From: Hymenobacter sp. J193
GTDB lineage: Bacteria > Bacteroidota > Bacteroidia > Cytophagales > Hymenobacteraceae
Reading direction: 5' to 3'
DNA: 64,000 nucleotides
Assembly: GCF_024700075.1 (NCBI RefSeq)
Contig: NZ_JAJONE010000001.1
Coordinates: 1,426,001 to 1,490,000 of the forward strand
A program made the position numbers and the translations under genes. Of this stretch, positions 1 to 9,700 are shown piece after piece. Under the pieces are notes generated by a model. The model was not told the origin of the DNA. It did no database searches and was given only the letters and a program-made list of their open reading frames with translations. Each line of letters starts with the position of its first letter. The first letter of the stretch is position 1.

Positions 1-2032
1 GCGGCGCCGTCTGATTCACGGGCACCGCGCCCGGCCGAAACGAAATCAGCCCGCTGATGCCCCCGAAGTAGAGGCGCCCATCGGAGCCGGCCCACTGCGA
101 GCCGGCATTGAACTCGTCCTGCGCCAGCCCGTCGCGCATGTCGTAGGTGCGTACCTGCAGCGTAGTAGGCGAAAAGTGCGCAATGCCCTTGTTGGTGGAA
201 AGCCACAGGTTGCCTTCACGGTCAGGCAATAGAGCGTACACCACGTCGTTGGGCAGGCCCTGGGGCTCCCGGAACGTGGTGAACAAACCTTTCTCGGCGT
301 CGTCGAGGCGGCTCAGGCCCCCACCTTCGGTGCCAATCCAGAGCGTGCCGGCCCGATCCTGCACGATGCCGCGCACAAAGTTGCTGCTGAGGGTGCGAGG
401 CTGGCCGGGCACGTTGCGGTAGGGCCTGCACAGACCGGTGCGTGGGTCCAGCAAACACAGGCCGCCCCCGCCGGTGCCTACCCACATGCGGCCCTGCCGG
501 TCGCGGTAGCACATGCGGATGTAGTTGGTGCCAAAGCCTGCCTTGGGCGTCAGGGGCTTGTCGCGGTAGATGGTGCTGCGGCCGGTGGCGGGGTCGAAGA
601 GGTTGAGGCCGTTTTCGGTGCTCACCCATAGCTGGCCGGAAGGGTCGAGCAGAATAGCACGCACGGCATTATCACTCAGGCTGCCGGACTGGGCCGGGTC
701 GTGGCGAAAGTGGCGCACCTGGCCGGTGGCGGGGTCGAGGCAATCGAGGCCGCTACGCTGCGTGCCTACCCACAGCTGGCCTTCCTTATCAAAGCACAGG
801 GCCCGAATGAAGTTTTCGCTAAGGCTGGCGGGCCGGGCTGGGTCGTAGCGGTAGCTGCGGCGCTGGCCGGTGGCAGCATCGTAGCAAACCACGCCGTTTT
901 CCTGGGTTCCGGCCCACAAACGGCTTTGCTTGTCTTCGCATACGGCCCACACCGGGTCGGGCTGCGCGGTAATGGGCACGGTCGTAAAGGTGGCCGGGCG
1001 CGGCATAAACGAGGCGACTCCACCCTCGGTACCTACCCAAATCAAACCGCTGCGGTCCTGAAACAAAGCCTGCACGGTGTTTTCGGGCAGCAGGTGCGGA
1101 CGGCCCAGCTGAGCCTGGTAGGGCGCAAACGTGTTCGTCACACGGTCCAGTTGGTGCAGGCCCTCATCGGTGCCCACCCAGAGGCGGCCCTGGGCATCTT
1201 CCAGAATGCTGCGCACAGCGTCGCTGCGCAAACTTCCGGCCCGGCCCGGCTCGTGGCGGAAGATCAACTCCTCTCGGGCTCCGGTCAATGATACAAAGCG
1301 TAGCCCATGTACCTCCGTGCCCACCCACACGCCGCCCGTCTGGCTGATGCACAAGGCCGTGATGGCGGAAGGCGTTTGCCAGTTCGGGCGGGCAATCAGC
1401 CTCTCGCTGGCCGTATCGAGGTAGCTGAGCTGGCCGGCCCCGGTGCCCACCCAGATACGCCCCCGGGCATCCTGGGCAATGGCACGCACGGAGTTCTGCC
1501 GCACATTGGGCGAGGTTTCCGGGGGGTGCTGATAAAGCTGAAACTGCCCGGTTTGCGGGTTGAAGCGGTGCAGTCCGCCCTCCGTGCCCACCCATAGCGT
1601 TCCGCTTCGGTCGCAGAAAACGGACCGCACAAAGTTGTCGGCCAGGGAGCCAGCCTGCCCGTCTTCGTGCTTGAACACCTGAAAACGACCGGTGACGGGG
1701 TCATAGCGGTTGAGGCCGCCGCCGCCGGTACCTACCCAAAGCTGGCCGCGCTTGTCCACGGCCATCGAAAGAATAAAGTTGCTGCTCAGGCTGCCTTCCA
1801 GCTGGGGGTCGTTGCGCAGCACCCGGAAACCGGCCCCATCGTAGCGGTTAAGGCCGTCCTGGGTGCCCAGCCACAGAAAGCCGCGCGGGTCCTGGGCCAT
1901 GCAGTACACACTGTTTTCCGACAACCCCTGCTCAGTGGTGAGCGTGCGGAACGTGAGCGGCAGGGCCGGCTGGGCCGCGGCCAGGCGCACCAGAAACAGC
2001 AGCAGTAAGAAGGGAAATAAGCAATGCTTCAT
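1..2032 (-). CDS. Two-component regulator propeller protein, N-terminal part (probable hybrid sensor kinase); 3' end outside window
   Basis: An uninterrupted frame runs from ATG 2032-2030 to the window edge (677 codons). It opens with a signal peptide (charged MKHC start, Leu-rich core, Ala-rich cleavage region near residue 20). After it come about a dozen repeats of the type 'NFVRSVFCDRSGTLWVGT', that is, W-(V/L/I)-G-T followed by 'GGLNRYDP' and 'GSL'. These are Reg_prop blades, which normally form two seven-bladed propellers in a periplasmic sensor. The last residues visible (FGGISGLISFRPG) resemble the exit of the second propeller, where a Y_Y_Y domain and then a membrane segment and histidine kinase usually follow. 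Proteins of this class sense polysaccharide fragments or other envelope signals. The kinase and any response-regulator part lie off the edge, so the full type is inferred. It could also be a propeller-only or GGDEF/LytTR variant. Confidence 0.85.
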   Translation of the reverse strand, partial: MKHCLFPFLLLLFLVRLAAAQPALPLTFRTLTTEQGLSENSVYCMAQDPRGFLWLGTQDGLNRYDGAGFRVLRNDPQLEGSLSSNFILSMAVDKRGQLWVGTGGGGLNRYDPVTGRFQVFKHEDGQAGSLADNFVRSVFCDRSGTLWVGTEGGLHRFNPQTGQFQLYQHPPETSPNVRQNSVRAIAQDARGRIWVGTGAGQLSYLDTASERLIARPNWQTPSAITALCISQTGGVWVGTEVHGLRFVSLTGAREELIFRHEPGRAGSLRSDAVRSILEDAQGRLWVGTDEGLHQLDRVTNTFAPYQAQLGRPHLLPENTVQALFQDRSGLIWVGTEGGVASFMPRPATFTTVPITAQPDPVWAVCEDKQSRLWAGTQENGVVCYDAATGQRRSYRYDPARPASLSENFIRALCFDKEGQLWVGTQRSGLDCLDPATGQVRHFRHDPAQSGSLSDNAVRAILLDPSGQLWVSTENGLNLFDPATGRSTIYRDKPLTPKAGFGTNYIRMCYRDRQGRMWVGTGGGGLCLLDPRTGLCRPYRNVPGQPRTLSSNFVRGIVQDRAGTLWIGTEGGGLSRLDDAEKGLFTTFREPQGLPNDVVYALLPDREGNLWLSTNKGIAHFSPTTLQVRTYDMRDGLAQDEFNAGSQWAGSDGRLYFGGISGLISFRPGAVPVNQTAP

Positions 2033-2112
2033 GCAGGCACGGCCGCCCAGCTACCAGCGCCGGCGCAGACCCCGCCAAAGCTAGCAAAATCGGCGGGGGC
2101 GCCATAACCCCC

Positions 2113-2766
2113 TCAGGCGGCGTTCAGCATCTGCCGGTACAGGTAGTACGAGTAGGCGTAGGTGGCCACCACCGTCCCCAGCACGCCCGCCACCAGCACC
2201 GTGGTAGCCACCGGCGCCGACCAAAAGGCCAGAGCCGCGCTTAGGAGTCCTACTCCGAAAAACAGGTAGCCCCCCAGCCTATGTGTCCGGGCCCAGATGA
2301 TGGTCGACTCCAGCGCCCACGGCGTGCGGATGCCTACGAAGTAGTTCTGGGGCACCGTGGTGAGGTAGTTGCCCAGCAGCGCGAAAAACAGACCGAGCAG
2401 CACGGCCAAGCCGCTGCCGGGCTGCGTGCCCGCATGCTGCGCCACGTAGAGGCTGTACAGGCTCACCCCGCTTAGCATAGCTACCAGCAGAAACTGTAGC
2501 TTCTGGTAGTTTACGCTGGTGCCGCTCAACTGCTTTTTCGGGTCGAAGCGGGGCAGAAAGTGCAGCAGCGCGTACATGCCCGATGGCAGGGCCACACACA
2601 GCCACCACATGTTTTCTTTGGCCGTGAAACCATTGGCTTGCCCATTAGCATCGAAGTGGGTGGGAATCTGGGCCGGCAGCGCCGACCAGGAATAGGCCAG
2701 GTAAGCGGTGGGCAGCACCAAGGCTATAAGGGAGAGAACATGCCAAAAGGAAAAAGCCGTTTTCAT
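2113..2766 (-). CDS. sdpI: SdpI-family integral membrane protein
   Basis: About 217 residues from ATG 2766; a GTG 12 bases upstream (2778) is an alternative start. The N-terminal part has the DUF1648 pattern, 'LPAQIPTHFDANGQANGF' after the first membrane segment. The C-terminal part has the SdpI/YfhL pattern 'NYFVGIRTPWALES' followed by 'W..THRLGGYLFFGVGL'. I count six to seven hydrophobic segments. In Bacillus subtilis SdpI protects against the SdpC toxin and signals its presence to SdpR. It lies 10-22 bases downstream of an sdpR-type gene on the same strand, so the two form one operon. No SdpC-like toxin gene is visible here, so a true immunity role is an inference from the family; many such homologues have no known partner. 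Confidence 0.85.
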   Translation of the reverse strand: MKTAFSFWHVLSLIALVLPTAYLAYSWSALPAQIPTHFDANGQANGFTAKENMWWLCVALPSGMYALLHFLPRFDPKKQLSGTSVNYQKLQFLLVAMLSGVSLYSLYVAQHAGTQPGSGLAVLLGLFFALLGNYLTTVPQNYFVGIRTPWALESTIIWARTHRLGGYLFFGVGLLSAALAFWSAPVATTVLVAGVLGTVVATYAYSYYLYRQMLNAA

Positions 2767-2788
2767 AGAATTGAGCACTAGCTAAACG

Positions 2789-3043
2789 TTAGGATTTGAA
2801 TTGCAGCAGCCAGCCCAGCAGCTCGTCCATCACCGTCATGTTGAGGGTGTAGAGCACGAACTGACCCTGCTTTTCACTGGCGACCAGGTCGGCCTGGCGT
2901 AGTAAATCGAGGTGGTGGCTGATGGTGGGCTTGGAGAACTGAAAGGCATCGGCAATTTCCCCGGCTGTGCAGGGCCGCTCGCGCAGCATCTCCAGGATGG
3001 CGCGGCGGGTAGGGTCGTTGAGGGCTTTGAAGAGGGCGTTCAA
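2789..3043 (-). CDS. sdpR: ArsR-type autorepressor of the SdpR family
   Basis: 84 residues, start ATG 3043. It is a compact winged-helix repressor: 'MNALFKALNDPTRRAILEML' (helix 1-2), 'TAGEIADAFQFSKPTISHHL' (helix-turn-helix), then the wing 'ASEKQGQFVLYTLN'. There are no ArsR metal-binding cysteines. The sequence matches the SdpR subgroup, which represses its own operon until sequestered at the membrane by SdpI. Directly upstream are two 16-bp palindromes (3058-3073 and 3110-3125), the likely operators. First gene of the sdpR-sdpI operon. Confidence 0.9.
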   Translation of the reverse strand: MNALFKALNDPTRRAILEMLRERPCTAGEIADAFQFSKPTISHHLDLLRQADLVASEKQGQFVLYTLNMTVMDELLGWLLQFKS

Positions 3044-3057
3044 GACTGATTAGTTAT

Positions 3058-3073
3058 TTAGGCAAATGTCTAA
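3058..3073. promoter_or_regulatory. Putative SdpR operator 1
   Basis: Imperfect 16-bp palindrome TTAGGCAAATGTCTAA, 15 bases upstream of the sdpR start. Its half-site TTAGRCA.. recurs in the second palindrome 37 bases away. Size and placement fit an autorepressing ArsR-family regulator. Binding itself is inferred. Confidence 0.6.
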
Positions 3074-3109
3074 TTATATTCCAGATGAGCAAATATCTTT
3101 TCCAATTAT

Positions 3110-3125
3110 TTAGATATTTGTCTAA
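3110..3125. promoter_or_regulatory. Putative SdpR operator 2
   Basis: Second 16-bp palindrome, TTAGATATTTGTCTAA, sharing the TGTCTAA half with operator 1. It ends 24 bases before the divergent lipoprotein gene at 3150, so SdpR may control both directions. A weaker half-site-like stretch (GCAAATATCT, about 3089-3098) lies between the two. Confidence 0.6.
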
Positions 3126-3149
3126 ACACTCCGTTGCTGTCCACTCGCG

Positions 3150-3656
3150 ATGCGTATTTCTTCTTTATTTCTAATAGGGTTTCTCCTGAGCTTTGCTGGT
3201 TGTACTTCTGACTCAAGCAAGATTAAGCGGGAAGGCGAGCCAGCCATCTACACCACGGACGCAGATGACGAAGAAATGAACAAAGCAATGAGACAAGGGA
3301 AAGCCACATTGCCTGCGTTTCTACTCACGATAAGCAAGTCAGATTCGACTATCATCAACTCAGCTATAAAAGTCCATTATGATGATGGGGTTCAACGAGA
3401 ATATCTTTGGGTAGGAAGCCTAAGTATCGAAAATGGCCAGTTGTATGGTGTTGTCGATAACAAACCAGAATTTACTAGCCAAGTAGTAGCTGGGCAGCGC
3501 ATTTTAGTAGATACGACTACTGCCGTTGATTGGAATTACACCCAGAACAACCGTCTTTTTGGTGGCTATACGATTAAGCTTCTACGCAACAGGATGACTC
3601 CCGAAGAAAGAGCAGAGTTTGATCAATCAACTGTTTTAACATTCGATACGCCATAA
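3150..3656 (+). CDS. DUF2314 (YegJ-like) lipoprotein
   Basis: 168 residues. The N-terminus is a lipoprotein signal, a hydrophobic core followed by lipobox 'FAGC' (Cys18). The mature part follows the DUF2314 pattern: 'DDEEMNKAMRQGKATLPAF', then 'REYLWVGSL', 'GQLYGVVDNKP', 'VDWNYTQNNRLFGGYTIKLLRNRM'. The biochemical role of this family is not known to me. The gene is clearly richer in A/T than its GC-rich neighbours and uses codons such as ATA, AGA and TTA, which suggests recent acquisition. It is divergent from sdpR, with the operators in the shared 106-base gap. Its stop codon is embedded in the terminator hairpin shared with aspS. Confidence 0.75.
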   Translation: MRISSLFLIGFLLSFAGCTSDSSKIKREGEPAIYTTDADDEEMNKAMRQGKATLPAFLLTISKSDSTIINSAIKVHYDDGVQREYLWVGSLSIENGQLYGVVDNKPEFTSQVVAGQRILVDTTTAVDWNYTQNNRLFGGYTIKLLRNRMTPEERAEFDQSTVLTFDTP

Positions 3657-3697
3657 ACCGAAAGCGGCGCCTGATGTATCAGGCGCCGCTTTCGGTT
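3656..3697. terminator. Bidirectional terminator, perfect 20-bp inverted repeat
   Basis: Two 20-base arms (3656-3675 and 3678-3697) are perfectly complementary around a GT centre, with GC-rich interiors and A/T-rich ends. It sits between the convergent lipoprotein gene and aspS, and overlaps the last base of the lipoprotein stop codon. Confidence 0.8.
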
Positions 3698-3712
3698 AAA
3701 CAGAGAAAAAGC

Positions 3713-5476
3713 TTACTTCCCCACCACCGCCGTAGCAATGCTTAGCTCCTTGAGCTGGGCACCGGAAATGGGCGAGGGCGAGTCAATCATGACGTCGCGG
3801 CCGGAGTTGTTTTTGGGGAAGGCAATGAAGTCCCGGATGGAGTCGGCGCCGCCGAAGAGCGAGCAGAGCCGGTCGAAGCCGAAGGCAATGCCGCCGTGGG
3901 GCGGGGCACCGTACTCGAAGGCGTCGAGTAGGAAGCCAAACTGGGCCTGCGCTTCCTCGGCCGAGAAGCCGAGCAGCTCAAACATGCGGGCCTGCACGGC
4001 ACGGTCGTGGATGCGGATGGAGCCGCCGCCCACTTCCACGCCGTTAATCACCATATCGTAGGCATTGGCGCGCACCTCCCCTATCGTGTCGGGCGAGTCG
4101 AGCAGGGCAATGTCCTCGGGCTTGGGCGACGTGAAAGGGTGGTGCATGGCGAAGTAGCGGCCTTCCTCCTCAATGAACTCGAGCAGCGGGAAGTCAACCA
4201 CCCACAGCGCCGAGAAGGTGTTTTTGTCGCGCAAGCCCATGCGCTGGCCCATTTCCAGGCGCAGCTCGCTCAGGGCCTTGCGGGTTTTAGTAGGCTCCCC
4301 AGCCAAAATCAGCAGCAGGTCGCCGGGCTGAGCGTTGAAGGCGGCTTTCCACTGCTGCAGCGCATCCTGGGAGTAGAACTTGTCTACCGACGACTTCACC
4401 GAGCCATCCTGCTCCACGCGGGCGTACACCAAGCCGGTGGCGCCAATCTGGGGGCGCTTTACGAACTCGGTCAACTCATCGAGCTGCTTGCGGGTGTACA
4501 TGGCCGAGTTGTGCGCGTTGATGCCCACCACCAGGCCGGCGTTGTCGAACACCGGGAAGCCCTGGCCTTTCACCACGTCGTTCAGCTCCACAAACTTCAT
4601 TTCGAAGCGCGTGTCGGGCTTGTCGTTGCCGTAGTAGCGCATGGCATCGGCGTAAGTCATGCGGGGCAGCTGACCGATTTCGAGGCCTTTCACCTCTCGG
4701 AACAGGTACTGCACCAGCGCCTCAAACGTGTTCAGGATGTCTTCCTGCTCCACGAAGGCCATTTCGCAGTCAATCTGCGTGAACTCGGGCTGGCGGTCGG
4801 CGCGCAGGTCTTCGTCGCGGAAGCACTTCACAATCTGGAAGTACCGGTCGAAGCCCGACACCATCAGCAGCTGCTTGAACGTCTGGGGGCTCTGGGGCAG
4901 GGCGTAGAACTCGCCGGGGTTCATGCGGGAGGGCACCACAAAGTCGCGGGCCCCTTCGGGCGTGCTTTTGATGAGCACGGGCGTTTCCACCTCAATGAAT
5001 TGCTGGCCATCGAGGAAGCGGCGGGTGGCCTGGGCCACGCGGTGGCGCAGCATCAGGTTCTGGCGCACGGGTGAGCGGCGAAGGTCGAGGTAGCGGTACT
5101 TCATCCGCAGGTCGTCGCCACCGTCGGTTTCGTCTTCGATGAGGAAGGGCGGCAGCTTGGCGGGGTTGAGCACGTCCAGCTTTTCTACCCGGATTTCGAT
5201 GCCGCCGGTGGGCATTTTGTCGTTTTTGGAGTAGCGCTCAGCTACTTTGCCGGTTACCTGCACCACAAACTCGCGGCCCAGCTCGCGGGCGGCGGCGCGC
5301 ATTTCCTCGGTTTCCACGCCTTCTTCCAGGGTGAGTTGGGTGAGGCCGTACCGGTCGCGCAAGTCCACCCAGCTGATGCCGCCTTTGTCGCGGGTGCGCT
5401 GCACCCAGCCGCAAAGCGTGACGGTTAAACCAACGTGTTCGGGGCGAAGTTCGCCGCAGGTGTGCGTACGGAGCAT
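3713..5476 (-). CDS. aspS: Aspartate--tRNA ligase
   Basis: 587 residues from ATG 5476 ([10 protein letters not shown]). A frame extension to 5551 exists but is Arg/Pro-rich and unlike AspRS, so it is excluded. Charges tRNA-Asp. An N-terminal OB fold (about 1-110, '[23 protein letters not shown]') is followed by class II motif 2 ('[20 protein letters not shown]') and motif 3 ('[16 protein letters not shown]'). Between motifs 2 and 3 is the bacterial GAD insertion. The length matches the usual 580-600 for bacterial-type AspRS. A TATCTTTG box lies upstream at 5519-5526. Confidence 0.97.
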   Translation of the reverse strand: MLRTHTCGELRPEHVGLTVTLCGWVQRTRDKGGISWVDLRDRYGLTQLTLEEGVETEEMRAAARELGREFVVQVTGKVAERYSKNDKMPTGGIEIRVEKLDVLNPAKLPPFLIEDETDGGDDLRMKYRYLDLRRSPVRQNLMLRHRVAQATRRFLDGQQFIEVETPVLIKSTPEGARDFVVPSRMNPGEFYALPQSPQTFKQLLMVSGFDRYFQIVKCFRDEDLRADRQPEFTQIDCEMAFVEQEDILNTFEALVQYLFREVKGLEIGQLPRMTYADAMRYYGNDKPDTRFEMKFVELNDVVKGQGFPVFDNAGLVVGINAHNSAMYTRKQLDELTEFVKRPQIGATGLVYARVEQDGSVKSSVDKFYSQDALQQWKAAFNAQPGDLLLILAGEPTKTRKALSELRLEMGQRMGLRDKNTFSALWVVDFPLLEFIEEEGRYFAMHHPFTSPKPEDIALLDSPDTIGEVRANAYDMVINGVEVGGGSIRIHDRAVQARMFELLGFSAEEAQAQFGFLLDAFEYGAPPHGGIAFGFDRLCSLFGGADSIRDFIAFPKNNSGRDVMIDSPSPISGAQLKELSIATAVVGK

Positions 5477-5518
5477 AAACGAAAGGAATTCAATGAAAGG
5501 AAGCCGGCGGGCCGGGCG

Positions 5519-5526
5519 CAAAGATA
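5519..5526 (-). promoter_or_regulatory. Candidate -7 box for aspS
   Basis: TATCTTTG on the minus strand, an exact match to the Bacteroidota TAnnTTTG -7 element, 43 bases upstream of the aspS start. No TTTG -33 element is evident upstream, where the DNA is very GC-rich. Confidence 0.4.
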
Positions 5527-5749
5527 GAAGACCGGGCCGGGCCCGCCGCACGCCATAGCCCCTCCCGGCTGAATTTACGGCCGGCCCACGTGCCGTTGGG
5601 CGGGCGCACGGCGGCGTTGGTTGAAAATCAGGGGCATTTCATAGGGATTTGGCCATGTTTGTCTGGCGGCCTACCGTCCTGGCAACTCCCAGTCTGCCGG
5701 CCGCTTTTCTGCCTGCTCTCACGCCCTTCTACCAAAACACTTTTCAGCT

Positions 5750-6655
5750 ATGGAACTGGTTATCGACCACCTCTCCAAGACCTACCCCAACGGCACCAAG
5801 GCCCTGAACGACGTGAGCCTACGCATTGCGCCCGGCATGTTTGGCCTGCTGGGGCCCAACGGCGCCGGCAAGTCCAGCCTGATGCGCACCATCTCTACCC
5901 TGCAGCAGGCCGATGCCGGCACCATTCAGCTAGGCGACATCGACGTGCTGCGGGAGCCGGAGCGCGTGCGCCAGGTGCTGGGCTATCTGCCCCAGGAGTT
6001 TGGGGTGTACCCAAAAATCACGGCGGCGGAGCTACTGGAGCACTTTGCCGTGCTCAAGGGACTCAGCAACAAAAGTGAGCGGCGGCAAGTGGTAGATGCC
6101 CTGCTGCAGCAAACCAACCTTTACCAGGTGCGCAACAAAAACCTGGGCGGCTACTCCGGGGGCATGAAGCAGCGCTTCGGTATTGCGCAGGCCTTGCTGG
6201 GCAACCCTAAGCTCATCATCGTGGATGAGCCCACCGCCGGCCTCGACCCCACCGAACGGAACCGCTTCCACAACCTGCTGTCCGAAATCGGGGAAGACCG
6301 CATCGTGATTCTGAGCACCCACATCGTGTCGGACGTCTCGGACCTGTGCCGGCAGTTTGCCATCATCAACAAAGGGCAGGTGCTGTATACCGGCGACCCG
6401 CTACGGGCCATTGAGGAAGTGCGCGGGCAAATCTGGCGGCGCAGCATCCGCAAGGAGGAGCTGGCGACCTATCAGCAGCAGTTTGCGGTGATTTCTTCGC
6501 GCCTGTTTGCGGGCCAGACCATCATTCACGTGCATAGCCTTGCTCAGCCCGGCAACGGCTTCGAAGGCGTGGAGCCGACCCTGGAAGACGTGTACTTCGC
6601 CCGCATTCACGCCGCCGAGCAGGCAGTCAGTGAAGCTGCACCAGTAGCTAAGTAA
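5750..6655 (+). CDS. ABC transporter ATP-binding protein
   Basis: 301 residues. A full nucleotide-binding domain: Walker A 'GPNGAGKSS' (35-43), Q-loop region 'LGYLPQEFGVYPKI', signature 'YSGGMKQ' (about 135-141), Walker B 'LIIVDEPTAGLD' (155-166) and H-loop His191. The C-terminal 80 residues resemble the extra domain of CcmA/NatA-like exporters. It is followed after 123 bases by the 1207-residue permease/aminopeptidase fusion, which should be its membrane partner. The two are separated by a copy of the 92-bp palindromic repeat. The substrate is unknown. Confidence 0.92.
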   Translation: MELVIDHLSKTYPNGTKALNDVSLRIAPGMFGLLGPNGAGKSSLMRTISTLQQADAGTIQLGDIDVLREPERVRQVLGYLPQEFGVYPKITAAELLEHFAVLKGLSNKSERRQVVDALLQQTNLYQVRNKNLGGYSGGMKQRFGIAQALLGNPKLIIVDEPTAGLDPTERNRFHNLLSEIGEDRIVILSTHIVSDVSDLCRQFAIINKGQVLYTGDPLRAIEEVRGQIWRRSIRKEELATYQQQFAVISSRLFAGQTIIHVHSLAQPGNGFEGVEPTLEDVYFARIHAAEQAVSEAAPVAK

Positions 6656-6668
6656 CTCAAACATGTCT

Positions 6669-6760
6669 GTCATGCTGAGCTTGCCGAAGCATCTCTATTG
6701 CTTCGTCTGAGTAGTCTTACAACGAAGCGGTAGAGATGCTTCGACTTCGCTCAGCATGAC
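6669..6760. repeat. 92-bp palindromic repeat element, copy A
   Basis: Begins GTCATGCTGAGC and ends GCTCAGCATGAC; internal GAAGCATCTCTA / TAGAGATGCTTC arms make one long imperfect hairpin. It starts 13 bases after the ATPase stop codon. Near-identical copies lie at 11075-11166 and 42424-42514. Reading it as protein gives the spurious string 'LSEVEASLPLR'. Confidence 0.85.
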
Positions 6761-6778
6761 GTTCCTGATATTCTGATT

Positions 6779-9700
6779 ATGTTCCTCGAAATCTTTCTGT
6801 TTGAGCTGCGCTACCGCTTTAAGCGGCCAGCTACTTACATCTACTTTGTGCTGCTGGCCCTCATGGCCGGGCTGTTTATGCTGGCTGTGGCCGGCGTGTT
6901 TGGCGTGAACGTGACCATTGGGGGCGGCAGTGGCAAGATGCTGGCCAACTCGGCTTACCAGATCAACACCATTCTCACGGTGGTGAGCTTGTTTGGCGTG
7001 TTCATCACCTCCGCCATGATGGGCACGCCGGTGTTCCGCGACTTCGACCACCGCACCCACTCGCTCTACTACACGGCCCCCATCAGCAAGACCGGTTACC
7101 TCGGCGGCCGCTTCCTAGGCTCGTTTGTGGTGACGGTGCTGGTGTTCCTCGGCGCGGCCCTGGGAGCCTGGCTGGCCACGTACTGGCCTACTATTGAGCC
7201 CGAGCGGCTGGGCCCCAACGTGGCCGCCGCCTACCTGCTGCCCTACCTGCAACTGGTTATACCCAACCTGCTGCTGTCGGGGGCCATCTTCTTCACGGCG
7301 GCCACACTCACGCGCTCGGCCCTGGCCATTTACCTGGGCGGGGTGCTGTTCTTGGTGCTGTACACCATCAGCGGCACCCTACAGCAAGACCTCGACAACG
7401 ACACGCTCAGCACTCTGCTCGACCCGCTGGGCGGCAGCGCCATCGACCTGACCCAGCGCTACTGGACGGTGGCCGAGAAAAATACCCGCCTGCTGCCCTG
7501 GAGTATCTGGCTGGTGCAGAACCGCCTGTTGTGGCTGGGTGTAGCCTTCACTACGCTGGCGGCCTGCTTTGCCTTCTTCCGGTTTTCCTTCGCCAACAAG
7601 GCCGACTCGGGTCCCCGACCCAAGGCCGGGGCACTAGGCGTGGCCGAGGCCGCCCCAAATCTGACGCTGCCCCGGGCAACCCCGCGCTTTACGGCGGGCC
7701 TGGCCTGGGCCCAGCTAAGCCGCCTGCTGCGGCTGGAGTTTTTCGGCACCGTGCGCAGCGTGTACTTCATCGGTATTGCCGGGGCTGGGGTGCTGTTTCT
7801 ACTGGTTACCGGCATGCAGGTGGGCAAAATGTATGGTACCAACACCTTTCCCACCACGCCGGTGGTGGTAGAGCTGCTGGCCAGTACGTTTGCTTTGTTC
7901 CAGCTCATCATCATCACCTTCTACGCCGGGGAGCTGGTATGGCGCGAGCGGGATGCCAAGATCAACCAGATCTACGATGCTATGCCCATGCCCGCCTGGG
8001 TGCCGTTTCTGGCCAAGCTGGGCGCGCTGATGCTGATTCAGGTGGTACTGCTGGCCGTGGTGATGCTGTGCGGACTGCTGCTGCAGACCTTCAAGGGCTA
8101 CTTCAACTACGAGCTGGGGCTGTACGTGCAGGAGCTGTTTGGCTTCCGCCTGGTAGGCATGCTGCTGCTGTGCGTGCTGGCTATGCTGGTGCAGGTACTG
8201 GTCAACAACAAGTACCTGGGACACTTTATCATGATCCTGTACTACGCCTTTAACCTGTTTCAGGGCACGCTGGGGCTGGAGCACAACCTGTATTCCTTCA
8301 ACGGAGCCCCCAACACGCCGTACTCAGCCATGAATGGCTACGGGCATTTCGTGGGGCCGTTCCTGACCTTCAAGCTGTACTGGGCGGCGTTTGCCGTGCT
8401 GCTGGCCCTGGGCAGCGCCCTACTCTGGCCCCGGGGCACCGAAACGCGCTTTTCTTGGCGCTGGCAGCAGGCCCGCTTTAGCTTGTCGCCGGCCTTGGGC
8501 ATAGTTGCTGGGTTGGCACTGCTGGCGTTTGCGGGGTTGGGTGTCTATATTTTCTATAATACCAACATCCTGAATGAGTACCGCACCTCCGACGACAACG
8601 ATGCCCTGGGTGCGGCCTTTGAGCGCAAGTACAAGCACTTCGAAAAAGCCCCCCAGCCCCGCATAACGGCCGTGCAGGTGAACGTGGACATCTTTCCCCA
8701 GGAGCGCGACGTGCGCTTCCGGGGCTCCTACTGGCTGCTCAACCGCACCCGGCAGCCCATCGACTCGGTGCACCTGGTGGGCGCGGCCGAGGCTGAGGTA
8801 AAGCAGCTGGCCCTGAGCCGCCCAGCCCAACAGGTGCTGCACGACCAGGTGGGTGACGTCGACTACCGCATCCTGCGCCTGACCCAGCCTCTGCAGCCCG
8901 GCGACTCCGTGCAGCTGAACTTCGACTTAGCCTACACCAACCCCGGCTTCAAGAACAGCGGCTCCAACACCAGCATTGTGGAAAATGGCACGTTCGTCAA
9001 TTCCCAGATGCTGCCCCACATCGGCTACCAGCCCGAGGCCGAGCTGTCCGGCGACGACACCCGCAAAGAGCAGGGCCTGCTCCCCAAGCCGCGCATGGCT
9101 CCCGTGGGCGACTCGGCGGCCCGCATGAATACCTACATCGGCAACGACGCCGACTGGATCCGGTTTGAGGCGACGGTGAGTACCTCACCCGACCAGGTGG
9201 CTATTGCCCCGGGCTACCTGCAGCGGGAGTGGACGGAGAAAGGCCGGCGCTATTTCCACTACAAGATGGACGCGCCCATCCTCAACTTCTACTCCTTCCA
9301 ATCGGCCCGCTACCTGGTGTACAAGGACCGTTGGAAGGAGGTGCCCATCGAAATCTACTACCACCCGGGCCACGAGTACAACCTGAAGCGCATGGCCCAG
9401 GGCGTGAAAAAAGGCCTGGAGTACTACACCGCGCAGTTTGGGCCCTACCAGCACCGGCAGGTGCGCATCATCGAGTTTCCGGGCTACTCCTCGTTTGCCC
9501 AGAGCTTCCCCAACACCATTCCCTTCTCCGAAAGCATCGGCTTTGTGGCGGAGGTGGACTCTACCGACCCCAAGGACATCGACTACCCGCTCTACGTGAC
9601 GGCCCACGAGGTGGCGCACCAGTGGTTTGCCCACCAGATTATTGGGGGCAACGTGCAGGGCGGCACGCTGATGTCGGAAACCCTGAGCCAGTACGGCGCC

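Noticed and set aside
4007..5074. 355-residue frame antisense to aspS
   Set aside because: His/Val/Leu-rich antisense shadow of AspRS with no motif.
5477..5551. Upstream extension of aspS to 5551
   Set aside because: The added 25 residues are Arg/Pro-rich, unlike AspRS N-termini, and cover the putative -7 box.
6695..7060. 121-residue minus-strand ORF ending 'LSEVEASLPLR'
   Set aside because: Made of the 92-bp repeat plus antisense of the permease gene.
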